A DNA stretch of 53,513 nucleotides from Chloroflexota bacterium (GCA_027618515.1 JAQCEV010000005.1:1-53513), one strand, 5' to 3'. Counted from the first letter of the stretch, positions 1 through 8,217 are shown. Made by a program: numbers and translations. The notes: generated from the letters alone by a model not told the origin.

Positions 1-578
1 CATAAGCAGGCAGGGAATCCACTTATCTCGACGGCCCTGACTGTTCAAACAACCGGGACCACCTCACTACATAGCCAGTTCCTGTGAGGAGCAGGACATA
101 TGCAACGAGTAGAATTCCCCAAATCTTCATGGGAGATGCACCTATTGATCTGATCCACGTCTGACAGTGTTCGGACGATTGGTCGTTTGCCATTCATTGC
201 CCCTCTTCTGAAAACTGGGCCAATCATGGCAGGCGTTGTTATACAAGTACAGCAACAAGCTGATCTGTTCGGCCACGTGTTCTTGGTAGAGGCAGGCCAG
301 CGGGCTCGCCAGGACGGTAACCGGGGTGCGAGCAAGGCCTACCCCTACCAAGGCCGGTACCCTATTGGGGTGTGCCAGGAGGTGAGAGGTAGAGGAGATA
401 GCGGTCGCCGCAAACGTGAAAGGGGCGGCTGCTAAAGACTACCCACCGGGCTGAGAGAGGCGCGGAGGCTAGGAAGTGATCTGACCGCTAGCTCCGATGT
501 CGTCGGGTGACTGAGTCTTCGCCGAAAAGTTACAGCCTGTGTTCTGACTGACCCTCCGAAGTAGACGGGGAAGGGACC
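1..578. other. No gene recognised
   Basis: This 578-base stretch at the left edge has several short open frames on both strands. None has a recognisable domain, a convincing ribosome binding site or a hydrophobic or catalytic pattern. I see no tRNA, no strong intrinsic terminator and no long repeat. It may be the flank of a gene lying outside the window, or decayed sequence. Confidence 0.4.
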
Positions 579-806
579 TCAACGAATGGAGGCCGCTCGT
601 GCTGCCAGGTGACGGTCGGGAAGTCCTACCGCTGCAAGAAGAGCAATGGCTTGAAAGACTGCCCCTAGAAGGAGCCACCGTCTCGGCGAATATCCTTTTT
701 CTCTTGCAACATAACCGGCGAAGCTTCCGAAGACGATTGCAGACATAAGCATCGAGATTACGATCCAGAAAAAGAGAACCAGCCCCGAGTCACTTGAAGT
801 TTCCAA
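579..806 (-). CDS. Small two-helix membrane protein
   Basis: A 75-residue protein with a TTG start; a GAGGAA ribosome binding site lies about six bases upstream on the minus strand. Two hydrophobic segments are visible: residues about 8-29 and about 44-62. Between them is a polar turn of the form K-G-Y-S-P-x-x-W, and a G-L-P-D follows the second helix. That layout (helix, basic KG-S turn with Trp, helix, PD) recurs in small bacterial inner-membrane proteins of unknown function. The ORF stands alone in a gene-poor region with no operon partner. I infer it is real from hydrophobicity and motif layout; its function is unknown. The main doubt is its short length and rare start codon. Confidence 0.5.
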   Translation of the reverse strand: METSSDSGLVLFFWIVISMLMSAIVFGSFAGYVAREKGYSPRRWLLLGAVFQAIALLAAVGLPDRHLAARAASIR

Positions 807-1274
807 GAATTCCTCACACCGTCAGCGCTGCAGTGATAGTACCGGGTGGAGGGCGGCCCAGGTAGCCTTGCGAACTGATTGGTGATGGTTGGCGCGAAGC
901 CTCTCGGATATCGGATCTTGGGAGTGCGACCTGGGAGCAATTGCCGGAGCATCGGGTAGTTTGCGACTAGGGGCTCTCCTCTGCCCACATTGCCCACATA
1001 ACTGCATGCGGCTGGAGGTGCGAGGTGGCGCGATTTTCTGGGTAACGGCCTGGTTCCGTGGTGTCAGGTGATGCCGGACGTTACGAGTGGTTCCCAATCT
1101 TAAGTCCGCGGCGTCTGCCATTCCGCCACCTCGGCACGCGTGCGCGTTGTCAGGCGTGCTTGTAGGAGGATGGGCGACGGGCGGCAATCGGCGTGAATGG
1201 CTACGCGCGTGAGGCTGGGCATCACGCGTGAGAGCGGGCACCAGCCACGTTACGATACTCGCCCTCGCGCCACG
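807..1274. other. Gene-poor stretch with a tRNA-Leu fragment
   Basis: No protein gene is supported here. The frames that cross it are low-complexity shadows; one reads through the tRNA-Leu fragment at 1095-1135, a common source of false proteins in annotation. Apart from that fragment and the terminator at its right end, I see nothing. Confidence 0.5.
1095..1135 (-). pseudogene. 5' half of a tRNA-Leu(UAA), truncated
   Basis: Reading the minus strand from 1135, the sequence has a tRNA-Leu acceptor strand (GCCGAGG), the D-arm GGCGGAATGGCAGACGCC, and an anticodon arm GCGGACTTAAGAT with a UAA anticodon. After that the match stops: the 3' half of the anticodon stem (expected TCCGC), the variable arm, the T-arm and the CCTCGGC acceptor partner are all absent downstream. 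It cannot fold as a tRNA. Breakage in the anticodon loop is where some tyrosine integrases and group I introns act, so this may be a scar of a former insertion. Confidence 0.6.
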
Positions 1275-1309
1275 CAAATAGAAAGGGACACCGACCTGGT
1301 GCCCCTTTC
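1275..1309 (-). terminator. Intrinsic terminator of the amidohydrolase gene
   Basis: A 12-base arm GAAAGGGACACC pairs with GGTGCCCCTTTC (one mismatch) around a 5-base loop. On the minus strand it is followed by TATTTG. It lies 18 bases past the stop of the minus-strand amidohydrolase, where a terminator is expected. Confidence 0.55.
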
Positions 1310-1327
1310 CTCTCGTCCTAACGATTC

Positions 1328-2407
1328 TTAGAGACCGTAAAACGCCCTCGGATTGTCGTGGGTTATCTTTCGGGCCACTGACGCTGGGACTTCTTCGCGA
1401 TCCACGCGCGCTTCCAGCATGCTCCGGAATTCCAGCTCGTGTGACGTGTCCTGGTGCGTGTAGTCCGACCCCATCAGCAGGTTGTCCTCGCTGATGTAGT
1501 TGAGGATCATGGAGATGTCCTCGTCCACCTGGCAGGCGACATACGCACGGTTGCTCTTGAACAGGTCTTTCGTTACGTCGAACCCTAGCTCTCGCCCCGT
1601 TTCGTTGCTGGACATCGCGTGCCGGTCATGAAGCCTACGGAGTTGGTAGTCGGCGAAGGGCACCCAGGATGCGCCCGCCTCCACGCAGCCGATACGGAGG
1701 TTGGGGAACTGCGCAGGAACGTTGTTCTCAAGCAGCGAGTAGATGCCGTTGATGGCAGGGATCTTCGAGCTCAGCAACCCGCCGCGCACTTCCTTAACGC
1801 CGCCGCCAGTGTGGAAACAGATCGGCATATCGAGTCGCTCTGCCTCCTCGTACAGCGGGAAAAAGTAGGGATCGTTGGGCTCGTGGCCGGCCTCTTGGTC
1901 ACCCTTCTTGAAAACGCCGCACGCCCCATGCTCCTTAGCTAGCCGCAACTCTTTGATCGACTCGGCGATGTCCACCAGAGGGGGAACGCAGACCCAGCGC
2001 AAGCGACCCTTTGAGGCCGAACAGCGATCCGCGAGCCATCGGTTATAGCTGCGAGCAACCGCGATCTGCCCTTCGTCGCTCGACGCCGGAACATGCAGGA
2101 AGAAGGTCGGATAGATGACCTGTATCTCGGTCCCAAGCTCGTCCATGTGACGCAAGCGGGACTCGACGTCGAGCAGCTCTCGTGCGCCTACCTGGGTCCC
2201 GCTCTTCGAGTCGTTCCGGATAGGACGACGCGTTCGAACGCCTTCAACGACCCACTCCCTCAGCTCTGCGTGTTCGGTGCTCGAATTGGGGTTAGATCGC
2301 ATCTCCGTGACTGGCTTGAACTGCTGCTCCCCGGGGCCCATGTACTCCCAGGTAGCATCCGTCTCGTCCACATGTGTATCCGCGTCAATCAGCCCAGTGA
2401 GATCCAT
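1328..2407 (-). CDS. Amidohydrolase_2 family metal-dependent hydrolase or decarboxylase
   Basis: A 359-residue TIM-barrel amidohydrolase (PF04909 family). The ATG at 2407 is chosen because AGGAG sits about eight bases upstream; the frame stays open further but without a signal. Visible signatures: LIDADTHVDE at the N-terminus (first metal-binding His, with Asp/Glu where the classic HxH has its second His), CFHTGGG in the middle, and MGSDYTH near the C-terminus with the conserved barrel Asp. Family members include ACMS and gamma-resorcylate decarboxylases as well as hydrolases, so the reaction cannot be fixed from sequence. It is monocistronic, with its own terminator, and divergent from the secreted protein at 2681. 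A second, clearly different paralogue lies at 6867-7961. Confidence 0.85.
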   Translation of the reverse strand: MDLTGLIDADTHVDETDATWEYMGPGEQQFKPVTEMRSNPNSSTEHAELREWVVEGVRTRRPIRNDSKSGTQVGARELLDVESRLRHMDELGTEIQVIYPTFFLHVPASSDEGQIAVARSYNRWLADRCSASKGRLRWVCVPPLVDIAESIKELRLAKEHGACGVFKKGDQEAGHEPNDPYFFPLYEEAERLDMPICFHTGGGVKEVRGGLLSSKIPAINGIYSLLENNVPAQFPNLRIGCVEAGASWVPFADYQLRRLHDRHAMSSNETGRELGFDVTKDLFKSNRAYVACQVDEDISMILNYISEDNLLMGSDYTHQDTSHELEFRSMLEARVDREEVPASVARKITHDNPRAFYGL

Positions 2408-2680
2408 ATTGAACACTCCTGTGATACTTGGTAGCAGTCCGCCGCCCTGGCGCGCGGATGCTATTCCGCCGTTGCATAAAGCGCAAGGCAGATGCACGGC
2501 CACCGGCGCTCAGATGCCGAGCCAGGGAACTATCGGCACGCGTGAGTCTGCCGGGTGTGATTGCAGGAGGATGGGGACGTGCCTGTTGGAACACCATCCG
2601 CGTCAAAGGTCCACTAGCGCAGGACCAACGCTTCTGACAAACTAGCGATCTGTAGCAATAAACACGAGGAGAAGCGTGAT

Positions 2681-3181
2681 CTGAGGACAAGAATCTTTGC
2701 CGCATCTGCATTGGCGGTACTGGGCATGTTGATCGGCGTGCTGCCAGCGATGGCAGCCAACCACGGCCACGGAACCCAGCCAGGAGGGGTCGTCATCGGA
2801 GGCCACCTAGAGAGCAGCGTCGCAGGCTCGACCGGAGAATTGTGCGTGGATATCGCGGGCGATTTGACCTGCGTTTCCTTCGGGGCAACGTCCGGGGAGT
2901 TGCACATCGTTGTTCCGAAGAACAAGGTGGATACTACGTTCGTAGCGGTTCGCTTTGACCCAACCGGCAGCGTTGCGCAAGAGTCCGATGGACTCGTCTG
3001 CAACCGGCAGCTGCTGGCTTACACGGACGTCATGACGTTCTGTTACAACTCCGATAACCAACCGGCGACGGGCCTCGATAGGTTCAATCTCGTGATCGCC
3101 CAACAATCACCTCAGAACAGGTGCGAGCCTGAAAGAGGCTCAGCTGATGGCGGCGCGCTGCAGTGCCCAAAGACGCGCTAA
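2681..3181 (+). CDS. Secreted protein of unknown function
   Basis: About 166 residues if translation starts at the CTG at 2681, eight bases after a GAGGAGA site; the only conventional start in frame, TTG 2711, would cut the signal peptide in half. From 2681 the product begins L-R-T-R, then a hydrophobic core and a signal peptidase I site after AMA, so export is likely. The mature part has five cysteines (C-V-D, T-C-V-S, V-C-N-R, F-C-Y-N, R-C-E-P and a late Q-C-P) and the look of a beta-rich domain. I recognise no family. It is not in an operon. The start site is the least certain part of the call. Confidence 0.6.
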   Translation: MRTRIFAASALAVLGMLIGVLPAMAANHGHGTQPGGVVIGGHLESSVAGSTGELCVDIAGDLTCVSFGATSGELHIVVPKNKVDTTFVAVRFDPTGSVAQESDGLVCNRQLLAYTDVMTFCYNSDNQPATGLDRFNLVIAQQSPQNRCEPERGSADGGALQCPKTR

Positions 3182-3281
3182 ACCACCTAATACTTTGGGC
3201 ATTCCATAGGACGGATCGTTCTTTTGGATGTGTGGATCACCTGTTTGAGGTACCACAAGCCCAGCGGTGATTGGGTAGTGC

Positions 3282-3317
3282 AAAAGGCAGGGAGTTGGAT
3301 CACTCCCGCTCCCTGCC
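3282..3317 (-). terminator. Intrinsic terminator after the VOC gene
   Basis: GGCAGGGAG (3287-3295) pairs perfectly with CTCCCTGCC (3309-3317). On the minus strand the stem is followed by TTTTG. It sits about 95 bases past the stop of the minus-strand VOC gene and would end the three-gene VOC/GlcG operon. Confidence 0.6.
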
Positions 3318-3410
3318 AAAGCATCTCTCGCCACGACGCTTATCGTGGTGGGCGCGCGAACCGGCGGCACCCGGGTGGCGCGCTGGCGTGTACTGTCTCC
3401 AACGCCGGAT

Positions 3411-3875
3411 TTACGAGACCAGCGTCACCGAATCTTTGGATGGTTTCCAGCCAGCGACGTGGTAGCTGTCGCCCTTTAGCCACTCACGTAGCTCGATGGA
3501 GATCCCGCTGGGATCGAGGATCTCAGCGCGCAGGCCTTCGTACGAAGATCCGATACTTGGCTCGCGACTGAACACGACGCCCTGGGCTTCCAATGTTGCT
3601 TTGGTCGCAGCCATGTCTTCGACACGCAGGGCGAACGTCTTCACGCCCAGCAAGCTTGGATCCCACCCGGCCTCGATGGCCTCGGGCGACGCTTGGAAGA
3701 GTTCGATCATGAAATCGTCGAGGATCACGCACGCCTGTTCGACGCGCGTGCCGTCAGGGCGCGCGGAGATGGTGCGTCGGCCACGCTTGAAGCCGAGGAC
3801 GTCCACGTAGAAGGTGATGGTTTGTTCCAGGTCGCGGGCCAACAATTCGATGTGGTCCATCCTGACGATACCCAT
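3411..3875 (-). CDS. VOC superfamily (glyoxalase/dioxygenase fold) protein
   Basis: A 154-residue protein with the two babab modules of the vicinal-oxygen-chelate fold. The first module starts MGIVRMDHIELLARD with the usual metal-ligand His8 and continues to IELFQ, which supplies a Glu. The second starts at TFALRVEDM, where the common His is not obvious, and ends ISIELREW, which supplies the last Glu. The family includes glyoxalase I, extradiol dioxygenases, epimerases and resistance proteins; this one cannot be assigned. It is last in a minus-strand operon behind two GlcG-like genes, 73 bases after the second. A joint role with those small proteins in handling an organic acid or toxic intermediate is inference. 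Confidence 0.8.
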   Translation of the reverse strand: MGIVRMDHIELLARDLEQTITFYVDVLGFKRGRRTISARPDGTRVEQACVILDDFMIELFQASPEAIEAGWDPSLLGVKTFALRVEDMAATKATLEAQGVVFSREPSIGSSYEGLRAEILDPSGISIELREWLKGDSYHVAGWKPSKDSVTLVS

Positions 3876-3948
3876 GGTGTCCTCCGGCTCGCGTTAGGCG
3901 AGGGCGTGATTGATGGCGGGCCTTGCCTGGGGCGGCAAGCGCGTGACG

Positions 3949-4389
3949 TTACGTGCTGGCGCTGATGCTGGCGGCGACGGTCGCTTTGCCGGTCTGGGCG
4001 ATCTCTTCGTCCTCTTCGTTGGTGCGGCCACTGACGCCGATGCCGCCGAGGATGGTGCCGTCGTCAGCGACCAGTACGGCACCGCCGCCGCCTGCGAAGA
4101 AATTGGGATTGCCGAAAGAGGCTACGCCTCCAGGCATGGCTTTCACGCGCTCAGCGAACGCGAGGGTGTCGGTGCGGCTCACTGCGGACGTGTACGCCTT
4201 CTTGAACGCGTTCTGGCGAGCAAGCGCTGGGTTCACCCCAGCCTGAGCAACTTGGCAGATGACGTCGCCTCGGTCGTCGCATACGACCAGTGCGATGGGC
4301 CTGCCGCCCATGTCGTTGGCTTTGACGAGCATGGCGTCGACGGCAGCGCGGGACTCTGCAAGTCCGAGGGTCTTTCGTAGGTGGGTCAT
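3949..4389 (-). CDS. GlcG/HbpS family heme- or small-molecule-binding protein (copy B)
   Basis: A 146-residue protein spanning a single GlcG/HbpS (DUF336) domain. Signatures are the N-terminal LAESRAAVDAMLVKA helix, a central P-I-A-L-V-V-C-D-D strand, an FKKAYTSA helix and the Gly-rich GGGGAVLVADDGTILGGIGV segment with EEDEEIA near the end. Family members bind heme or act in glycolate, propanediol or aromatic catabolism loci; many have no known activity. The start ATG overlaps the stop of copy A by four bases (ATGA), so the pair is translationally coupled. The two copies are diverged paralogues, which suggests a heterodimer or higher oligomer. Confidence 0.8.
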   Translation of the reverse strand: MTHLRKTLGLAESRAAVDAMLVKANDMGGRPIALVVCDDRGDVICQVAQAGVNPALARQNAFKKAYTSAVSRTDTLAFAERVKAMPGGVASFGNPNFFAGGGGAVLVADDGTILGGIGVSGRTNEEDEEIAQTGKATVAASISAST

Positions 4390-4808
4390 GCCAAACCTCC
4401 CGCTGAAAGGGCTGCTCTTGCGATACGTTCGTCTTCTTCCGGGGCAGCACCGCCGACGCCGAGGCCGCCGAGCACGTTTCCAGCGGCGTCTCTGATGACG
4501 ACCCCGCCGTTCTGAGCGCCGACCAGTCGAGCGTCGCCGAGGTCTGCTAGCGGACGTCCGCTCTGGGCCCGAGCCGCTGAGAATTCATGGACGTCACGTT
4601 GCATGAGGGATGCGCTATACGCCTTGCGTCGGGCGTACTCGCGGGCGAACGGAGTCACGCCGTCCATGCGGACGTATGCTACCCAGTCGCCCATCTCGTC
4701 GACGACGGCGACTGCGATGGGTTTCTTCGTTTCGGCGGGGGCTGCGGCTAGGGCGGCGTCGACGAGCTTGAGCGCGTCGTCGATGTCGAGTACAGGTCGG
4801 TCGTACAC
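4386..4808 (-). CDS. GlcG/HbpS family heme- or small-molecule-binding protein (copy A)
   Basis: A 140-residue GlcG/HbpS domain protein, first gene of the minus-strand operon. I choose GTG 4808, preceded by AAGGAGT at good spacing; the frame is open 29 codons further, but that extension is Pro/Arg-rich and non-family. The domain is visible from VLDIDDALKLVDAALAA through ARRKAYSASL to the Gly-rich NGGVVIRDAAGNVLGGLGV and the acidic EEDERIA near the C-terminus. It shares this layout with copy B, with which it overlaps by four bases. The operon runs divergently from selA, with the 195-base gap between them carrying no strong promoter that I can see. Confidence 0.8.
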   Translation of the reverse strand: MYDRPVLDIDDALKLVDAALAAAPAETKKPIAVAVVDEMGDWVAYVRMDGVTPFAREYARRKAYSASLMQRDVHEFSAARAQSGRPLADLGDARLVGAQNGGVVIRDAAGNVLGGLGVGGAAPEEDERIARAALSAGGLA

Positions 4809-5003
4809 CTGAGACTCCTTGATTGGGGGTCGATGATCGGCATGGGGCCGTTGGTCGGGGGCAGTGTACCGCTCCGGCGTTGGGCTGCCGAGCAACGGGA
4901 GGAGTATTGGCTCGGCCGGAGTGAGTCATTTTATCGCGCGAGGCCGATCGCGCAAGGCCGGGCGCGTTGCCCTGCCTGTGGGCCGACGCCTATCATGCGG
5001 GGC

Positions 5004-6392
5004 ATGACTACTTCTTCTGAAAATGGGCACGCTGCTCTCCGTAACCTGCCGTCGGTTGATCGTGTGCTGGCGGAGCCTGCGCTGGCTGGAATGTTGGCCG
5101 ATGTGAAGCGAGACATCGTGGTTGATGCTGTGCGCGGGGAACTTGCGCGCGTGCGCGATGCCGTGATCGCTGGTGGCGATGTGCCGACGCCAGCCGTTGT
5201 GGCGCAGGCGGTGGTGGGCGCTGGACAGGTCGCGTGGGGCGCTTGGCCGACTCCGGTGGTCAACGCGACGGGTGTGATCCTGCACACGAACCTGGGTCGC
5301 GCGCCGATGTCGGCAGCGGCGACGCAGGCTGCTGCCGCTGCGGGCGAGGGGTACTCAGACCTGGAACTGGATCTCGATAAGGGCACGCGAGGCTCAAGGC
5401 ATACGGCAGTGTCTGCGCTCGTACATCAGCTTACGGGGGCGGATGCGGCGATCGCGGTGAACAACAACGCTGGCGCGATGCTGCTGGGCCTGGCGGCGAT
5501 CGCGGCAGGCAAAGAGGTCATCGTTTCACGCGGCGAGGCGAGCGAGATCGGTGGTGGATTCCGTATCCCGGACGTTCTCGTGCAGAGCGGCGCGACGCTC
5601 GTGGAAGTGGGGACCGTTAATCGGACGTACGCCCACGATTACGAGAACGCGATCACGGAGAACACGGGTGCGCTGCTGATCGTGCATCGCTCAAACTTCA
5701 AGGTGATCGGTTTCACGGCTGAGCCTGCGCTCGCAGACATCGTTGAGGTGGGGAATCGCCACGGTATCCCGGTGCTTCACGATCTGGGTGGCGGGGCGTT
5801 GCTGGACACGGCGGAGTTCGGGCTAACGCACGAGTGGATGCCTCAGGAGAGCCTGGCAGGCGGTGCGGGTCTGGTGTTCTTCTCAGGCGACAAGCTGCTA
5901 GGCGGGCCGCAGGCGGGCATCGTGGTAGGCACGCGGGAGTTGGTGGGCAAGCTTGCGTCGCATCCGCTGGCGCGGGCGTTACGCGCGGATAAGCTGACGC
6001 TGGCTGCGCTACACGCGACGCTTCTGCACTACGTACGCAACGAGGCGGCGGTGCAGGTGCCGGTGTGGCGAATGATGGCGGTGCCGCTAGAGGAGTTGAA
6101 GGCGAGGGCAGGGGCGATGGCGAAGTCGATAGGTGCCGTGGCCAGCGTTGCGCCCGCAAGCTCAGCTATCGGTGGGGGCACGCTGCCAGCCGACGTGCTG
6201 GGTACGTTCGTCGTCAGCATCGAAACATCGGGCGTCGAGGGTGGCGCTGACGCGCTGGCGCACCGCTTGCGTATCGGCCAGCCAGCGATCATGTCGCGCA
6301 TCGAGGCGGAACGCGTGTTGTTGGACCCACGGACGGTCCCGCCGTCGCGCGACGTTGAGGTGGTAAAGGCTGTGCTCGTAGCGCTGGGCTAG
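5004..6392 (+). CDS. selA: L-seryl-tRNA(Sec) selenium transferase
   Basis: A 462-residue PLP enzyme, the usual length for SelA, which converts Ser-tRNA(Sec) to Sec-tRNA(Sec) with selenophosphate. I start at ATG 5004; ATG 4995 is equally open, and the long upstream frame is Arg/Pro-rich and not SelA-like. Visible signatures: the N-terminal LRNLPSVDRVL, the VNATGVILHTNLGRAPM block, and the PLP lysine in FFSGDKLLGGPQAG at about Lys297, matching the position in known SelA. No selB, selD or tRNA-Sec is in this window, so either those lie elsewhere or this is one of the SelA-like paralogues that do other PLP chemistry. It is followed by a repeat region and has no operon partner. Confidence 0.85.
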   Translation: MTTSSENGHAALRNLPSVDRVLAEPALAGMLADVKRDIVVDAVRGELARVRDAVIAGGDVPTPAVVAQAVVGAGQVAWGAWPTPVVNATGVILHTNLGRAPMSAAATQAAAAAGEGYSDLELDLDKGTRGSRHTAVSALVHQLTGADAAIAVNNNAGAMLLGLAAIAAGKEVIVSRGEASEIGGGFRIPDVLVQSGATLVEVGTVNRTYAHDYENAITENTGALLIVHRSNFKVIGFTAEPALADIVEVGNRHGIPVLHDLGGGALLDTAEFGLTHEWMPQESLAGGAGLVFFSGDKLLGGPQAGIVVGTRELVGKLASHPLARALRADKLTLAALHATLLHYVRNEAAVQVPVWRMMAVPLEELKARAGAMAKSIGAVASVAPASSAIGGGTLPADVLGTFVVSIETSGVEGGADALAHRLRIGQPAIMSRIEAERVLLDPRTVPPSRDVEVVKAVLVALG

Positions 6393-6410
6393 GTCTACGC
6401 AGGACGGGGT

Positions 6411-6540
6411 GCTGTGGTTCGGGGATGGCTGACGCTTCGTGGCTGGTCAACGGGGACTAGCGTGGTTGTGCCCGCTCTCCCGACCCTCTGTCGCTGCTTG
6501 CGCAGGGCTAGCCGGAGGGGGAGGTTACGAGGGCGAGCCG
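6411..6540. repeat. Dispersed 130-bp repeat, copy 1
   Basis: This stretch and 6645-6774 are near-identical direct copies. Both run from GCTGTGGTTCGGGGAT through CGTGGCTGGTCAACGGG and CCTCTGTCGCTGCTTGCG to a GGGCGAG end. A partial relative lies at 44870-44944. No transposase or clear coding signal goes with it. Confidence 0.8.
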
Positions 6541-6644
6541 AGGATGGAGCGATCAGGCAATCTTCAAGTGACGGCGGCGGAGAGCTGAGGCCGGACGAGG
6601 CCGCCGATCGGCTGGCGCTTCGGCCATCGGCAGCGCATTCATCT

Positions 6645-6774
6645 GCTGTGGTTCGGGGATAGCTGACGCTTCGTGGCTGGTCAACGGGAAATGGCGTGAT
6701 TGTGCCCACCCTCCCGGCCCTCTGTCGCTGCTTGCGCAGGGCTAGCCGGAGGGGGACGTTGTCAGGGCGAGTGG
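6645..6774. repeat. Dispersed 130-bp repeat, copy 2
   Basis: Direct copy of 6411-6540, separated from it by about 104 bases of unrelated sequence. The most conserved core is GCGCAGGGCTAGCCGGAGGG. Any frame through the pair translates to the same Arg/Pro-rich peptide twice, which marks those frames as false. Confidence 0.8.
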
Positions 6775-6810
6775 AGTCTGGAGCGACGCCGGCGACCGCT
6801 GGTCGGCCGT

Positions 6811-6850
6811 AATTGGAGGCCACCGCTGAAGTGCGATGGCCTCCAATTTT
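6811..6850. terminator. Bidirectional stem-loop terminator
   Basis: AATTGGAGGCCA (6811-6822) pairs perfectly over 12 bases with TGGCCTCCAATT (6837-6848). On the + strand TT follows, making a TTTT run; on the minus strand AATTACG follows. It lies 17 bases past the stop of the minus-strand amidohydrolase at 6867 and most likely ends that transcript. Confidence 0.6.
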
Positions 6851-6866
6851 GTGGTTCTTCTTTGAC

Positions 6867-7961
6867 TTACTTGAGACTGTAGAAGGCGAGCGAGTTGGCG
6901 TGGAGTATCGCTGCCTTGTCGGCGTCAGTAAGTTCCGGGTTATCTCGAAGCTCGGCGATTTCTGCTTTGCAACTCTCGTTGTTGACCTCGTGGGGGAAGT
7001 CCGACGAGAAGATGTAGGGCTTGTTGCCGGTGATCCGGACAGCAGAAGCCAGTGTCAGCTCGTCGCCCTCGACGCCCACGTAGATGCGTCCTGCGTCGAT
7101 GTGGCGATTGATGTAGTCGTGGACGCTTTCGCCCTTCCCCAGCTGGAGGAAGCGACCGTTCGGGTCGTACTGGACGTGGCTGGCCCAAGAACCAGAGAAG
7201 CGTTCCATGCACGCGAGCAACCATCCGCAACCGGCCTCCAAGAAGCCGATCTTCACGCCCGGGTACTTGTCGAAGACGCCATTGAAGATGATGCCGGCGA
7301 AGTTGACCATCTGGCCGATGGGGTGTCCAAGAGCGTTGACGGGCGCGTAGGGGCTCATGTCATCCATCAACATGTTGTCATGCGCGCCGCCGTGGATGCC
7401 GAGCGCCATGCCTAGGTCTTGTGCGGCTTCGTAGATAGGCCAGTAGCGCTCGTTGCCGAGGTGGGATTGCATGCCCTGGGCGCCGGTCGAGGGAAGCATG
7501 GCACCGCACATGCCGTAGTCCTTGGAGATCCGGGTCAATTCTTCGACTGCAGCGTGGGGGTCTTGCAGTGGGATCAATCCCATGACCTGGAAGCGACCAC
7601 CTTGATCCTTCATGTAGGTGTCGTACATGAAGTCGTTGTAGGCCCGAGCTAATGCGATGGCCCAGTCCTTGCTGACGATCTTGCCGAAGCCGAGGCCTCG
7701 TGTCGTGTACAGCACGGTGGAGTCCATGGCCAGGTCCTGCATGAAGTCCTTCCAGCCTTCCACGCCGACCGGAGCAAAGGCCCCATCGGGTACCTTGTGC
7801 TTGTTGGAGGAATGCAGGTGGTCGATGGGCGGGAACGGGTCGCGGATCGCGCTACCGTTGCCGCTGCGGTAGGCCTCAGGCAAGCGGTCAACGATAGCCT
7901 GGACATCCTCCATCACGTGACCGTCACCGTCGATAAGCCGTTCAAGGTCTTGCATCGCCAT
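6867..7961 (-). CDS. Amidohydrolase_2 family protein
   Basis: A 364-residue TIM-barrel amidohydrolase with an ATG start, GAGGAG seven bases upstream. Signatures: LIDGDGHVMED at the N-terminus (His with Glu two positions on), LGIHGGAHD in the middle, GFLEAGCGW, and FSSDFPHE near the C-terminus carrying the conserved barrel Asp. It belongs to the PF04909 group of metal-dependent hydrolases and decarboxylases that is expanded in SAR202-type genomes, where such enzymes are thought to act on cyclic or aromatic acids; the substrate here is unknown. The gene stands alone, with a good terminator behind it, and is divergent from the transporter at 8280. Confidence 0.85.
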   Translation of the reverse strand: MAMQDLERLIDGDGHVMEDVQAIVDRLPEAYRSGNGSAIRDPFPPIDHLHSSNKHKVPDGAFAPVGVEGWKDFMQDLAMDSTVLYTTRGLGFGKIVSKDWAIALARAYNDFMYDTYMKDQGGRFQVMGLIPLQDPHAAVEELTRISKDYGMCGAMLPSTGAQGMQSHLGNERYWPIYEAAQDLGMALGIHGGAHDNMLMDDMSPYAPVNALGHPIGQMVNFAGIIFNGVFDKYPGVKIGFLEAGCGWLLACMERFSGSWASHVQYDPNGRFLQLGKGESVHDYINRHIDAGRIYVGVEGDELTLASAVRITGNKPYIFSSDFPHEVNNESCKAEIAELRDNPELTDADKAAILHANSLAFYSLK

Positions 7962-8208
7962 AGATTTCTCCTCGCGCTACGCGTTCGCCATTGCAGAATT
8001 GCAGATTTTGGTACTGTAGCACACGGCCAGACTCGCGGAGAAGGAGGCATCCGGAGACGACGCTGAACGTGATCTGTCAGAGCGCTGGTGTCGCGTAGCG
8101 GCGCTGGCGGCCCAGAGGCGCTCGTCGCACCCTGCGTTCGCTGGTCGAGGGATTCTAGGAATGGCGACTGACATCGGCGTGGGTGGGGCGCCACGGCGGT
8201 TGTCTTCG

Positions 8209-8217
8209 TGATATAAC
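8209..8217 (+). promoter_or_regulatory. Extended -10 promoter of tctAB
   Basis: TGATATAAC matches the extended -10 form TGn-TATAAT at eight of nine defined positions, with no clear -35 box. It would start the transcript near 8224, giving a leader of about 55 bases that contains the hairpin at 8242-8263. Confidence 0.4.

Noticed and set aside
800-1135. tRNA-Leu(UAA) interrupted by a group I intron
   Set aside because: No 3' exon with a TCCGC stem half, T-arm or CCTCGGC acceptor strand is found in the next 300 bases on that strand.
822-1277. Protein gene containing MADAADLRLGT
   Set aside because: This peptide is the well-known false translation of a tRNA-Leu 5' half.
6395-6823. Protein gene on the minus strand with internal repeat
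   Set aside because: It is just the translation of the two 130-bp non-coding repeats, Arg/Pro-rich and without a ribosome binding site.
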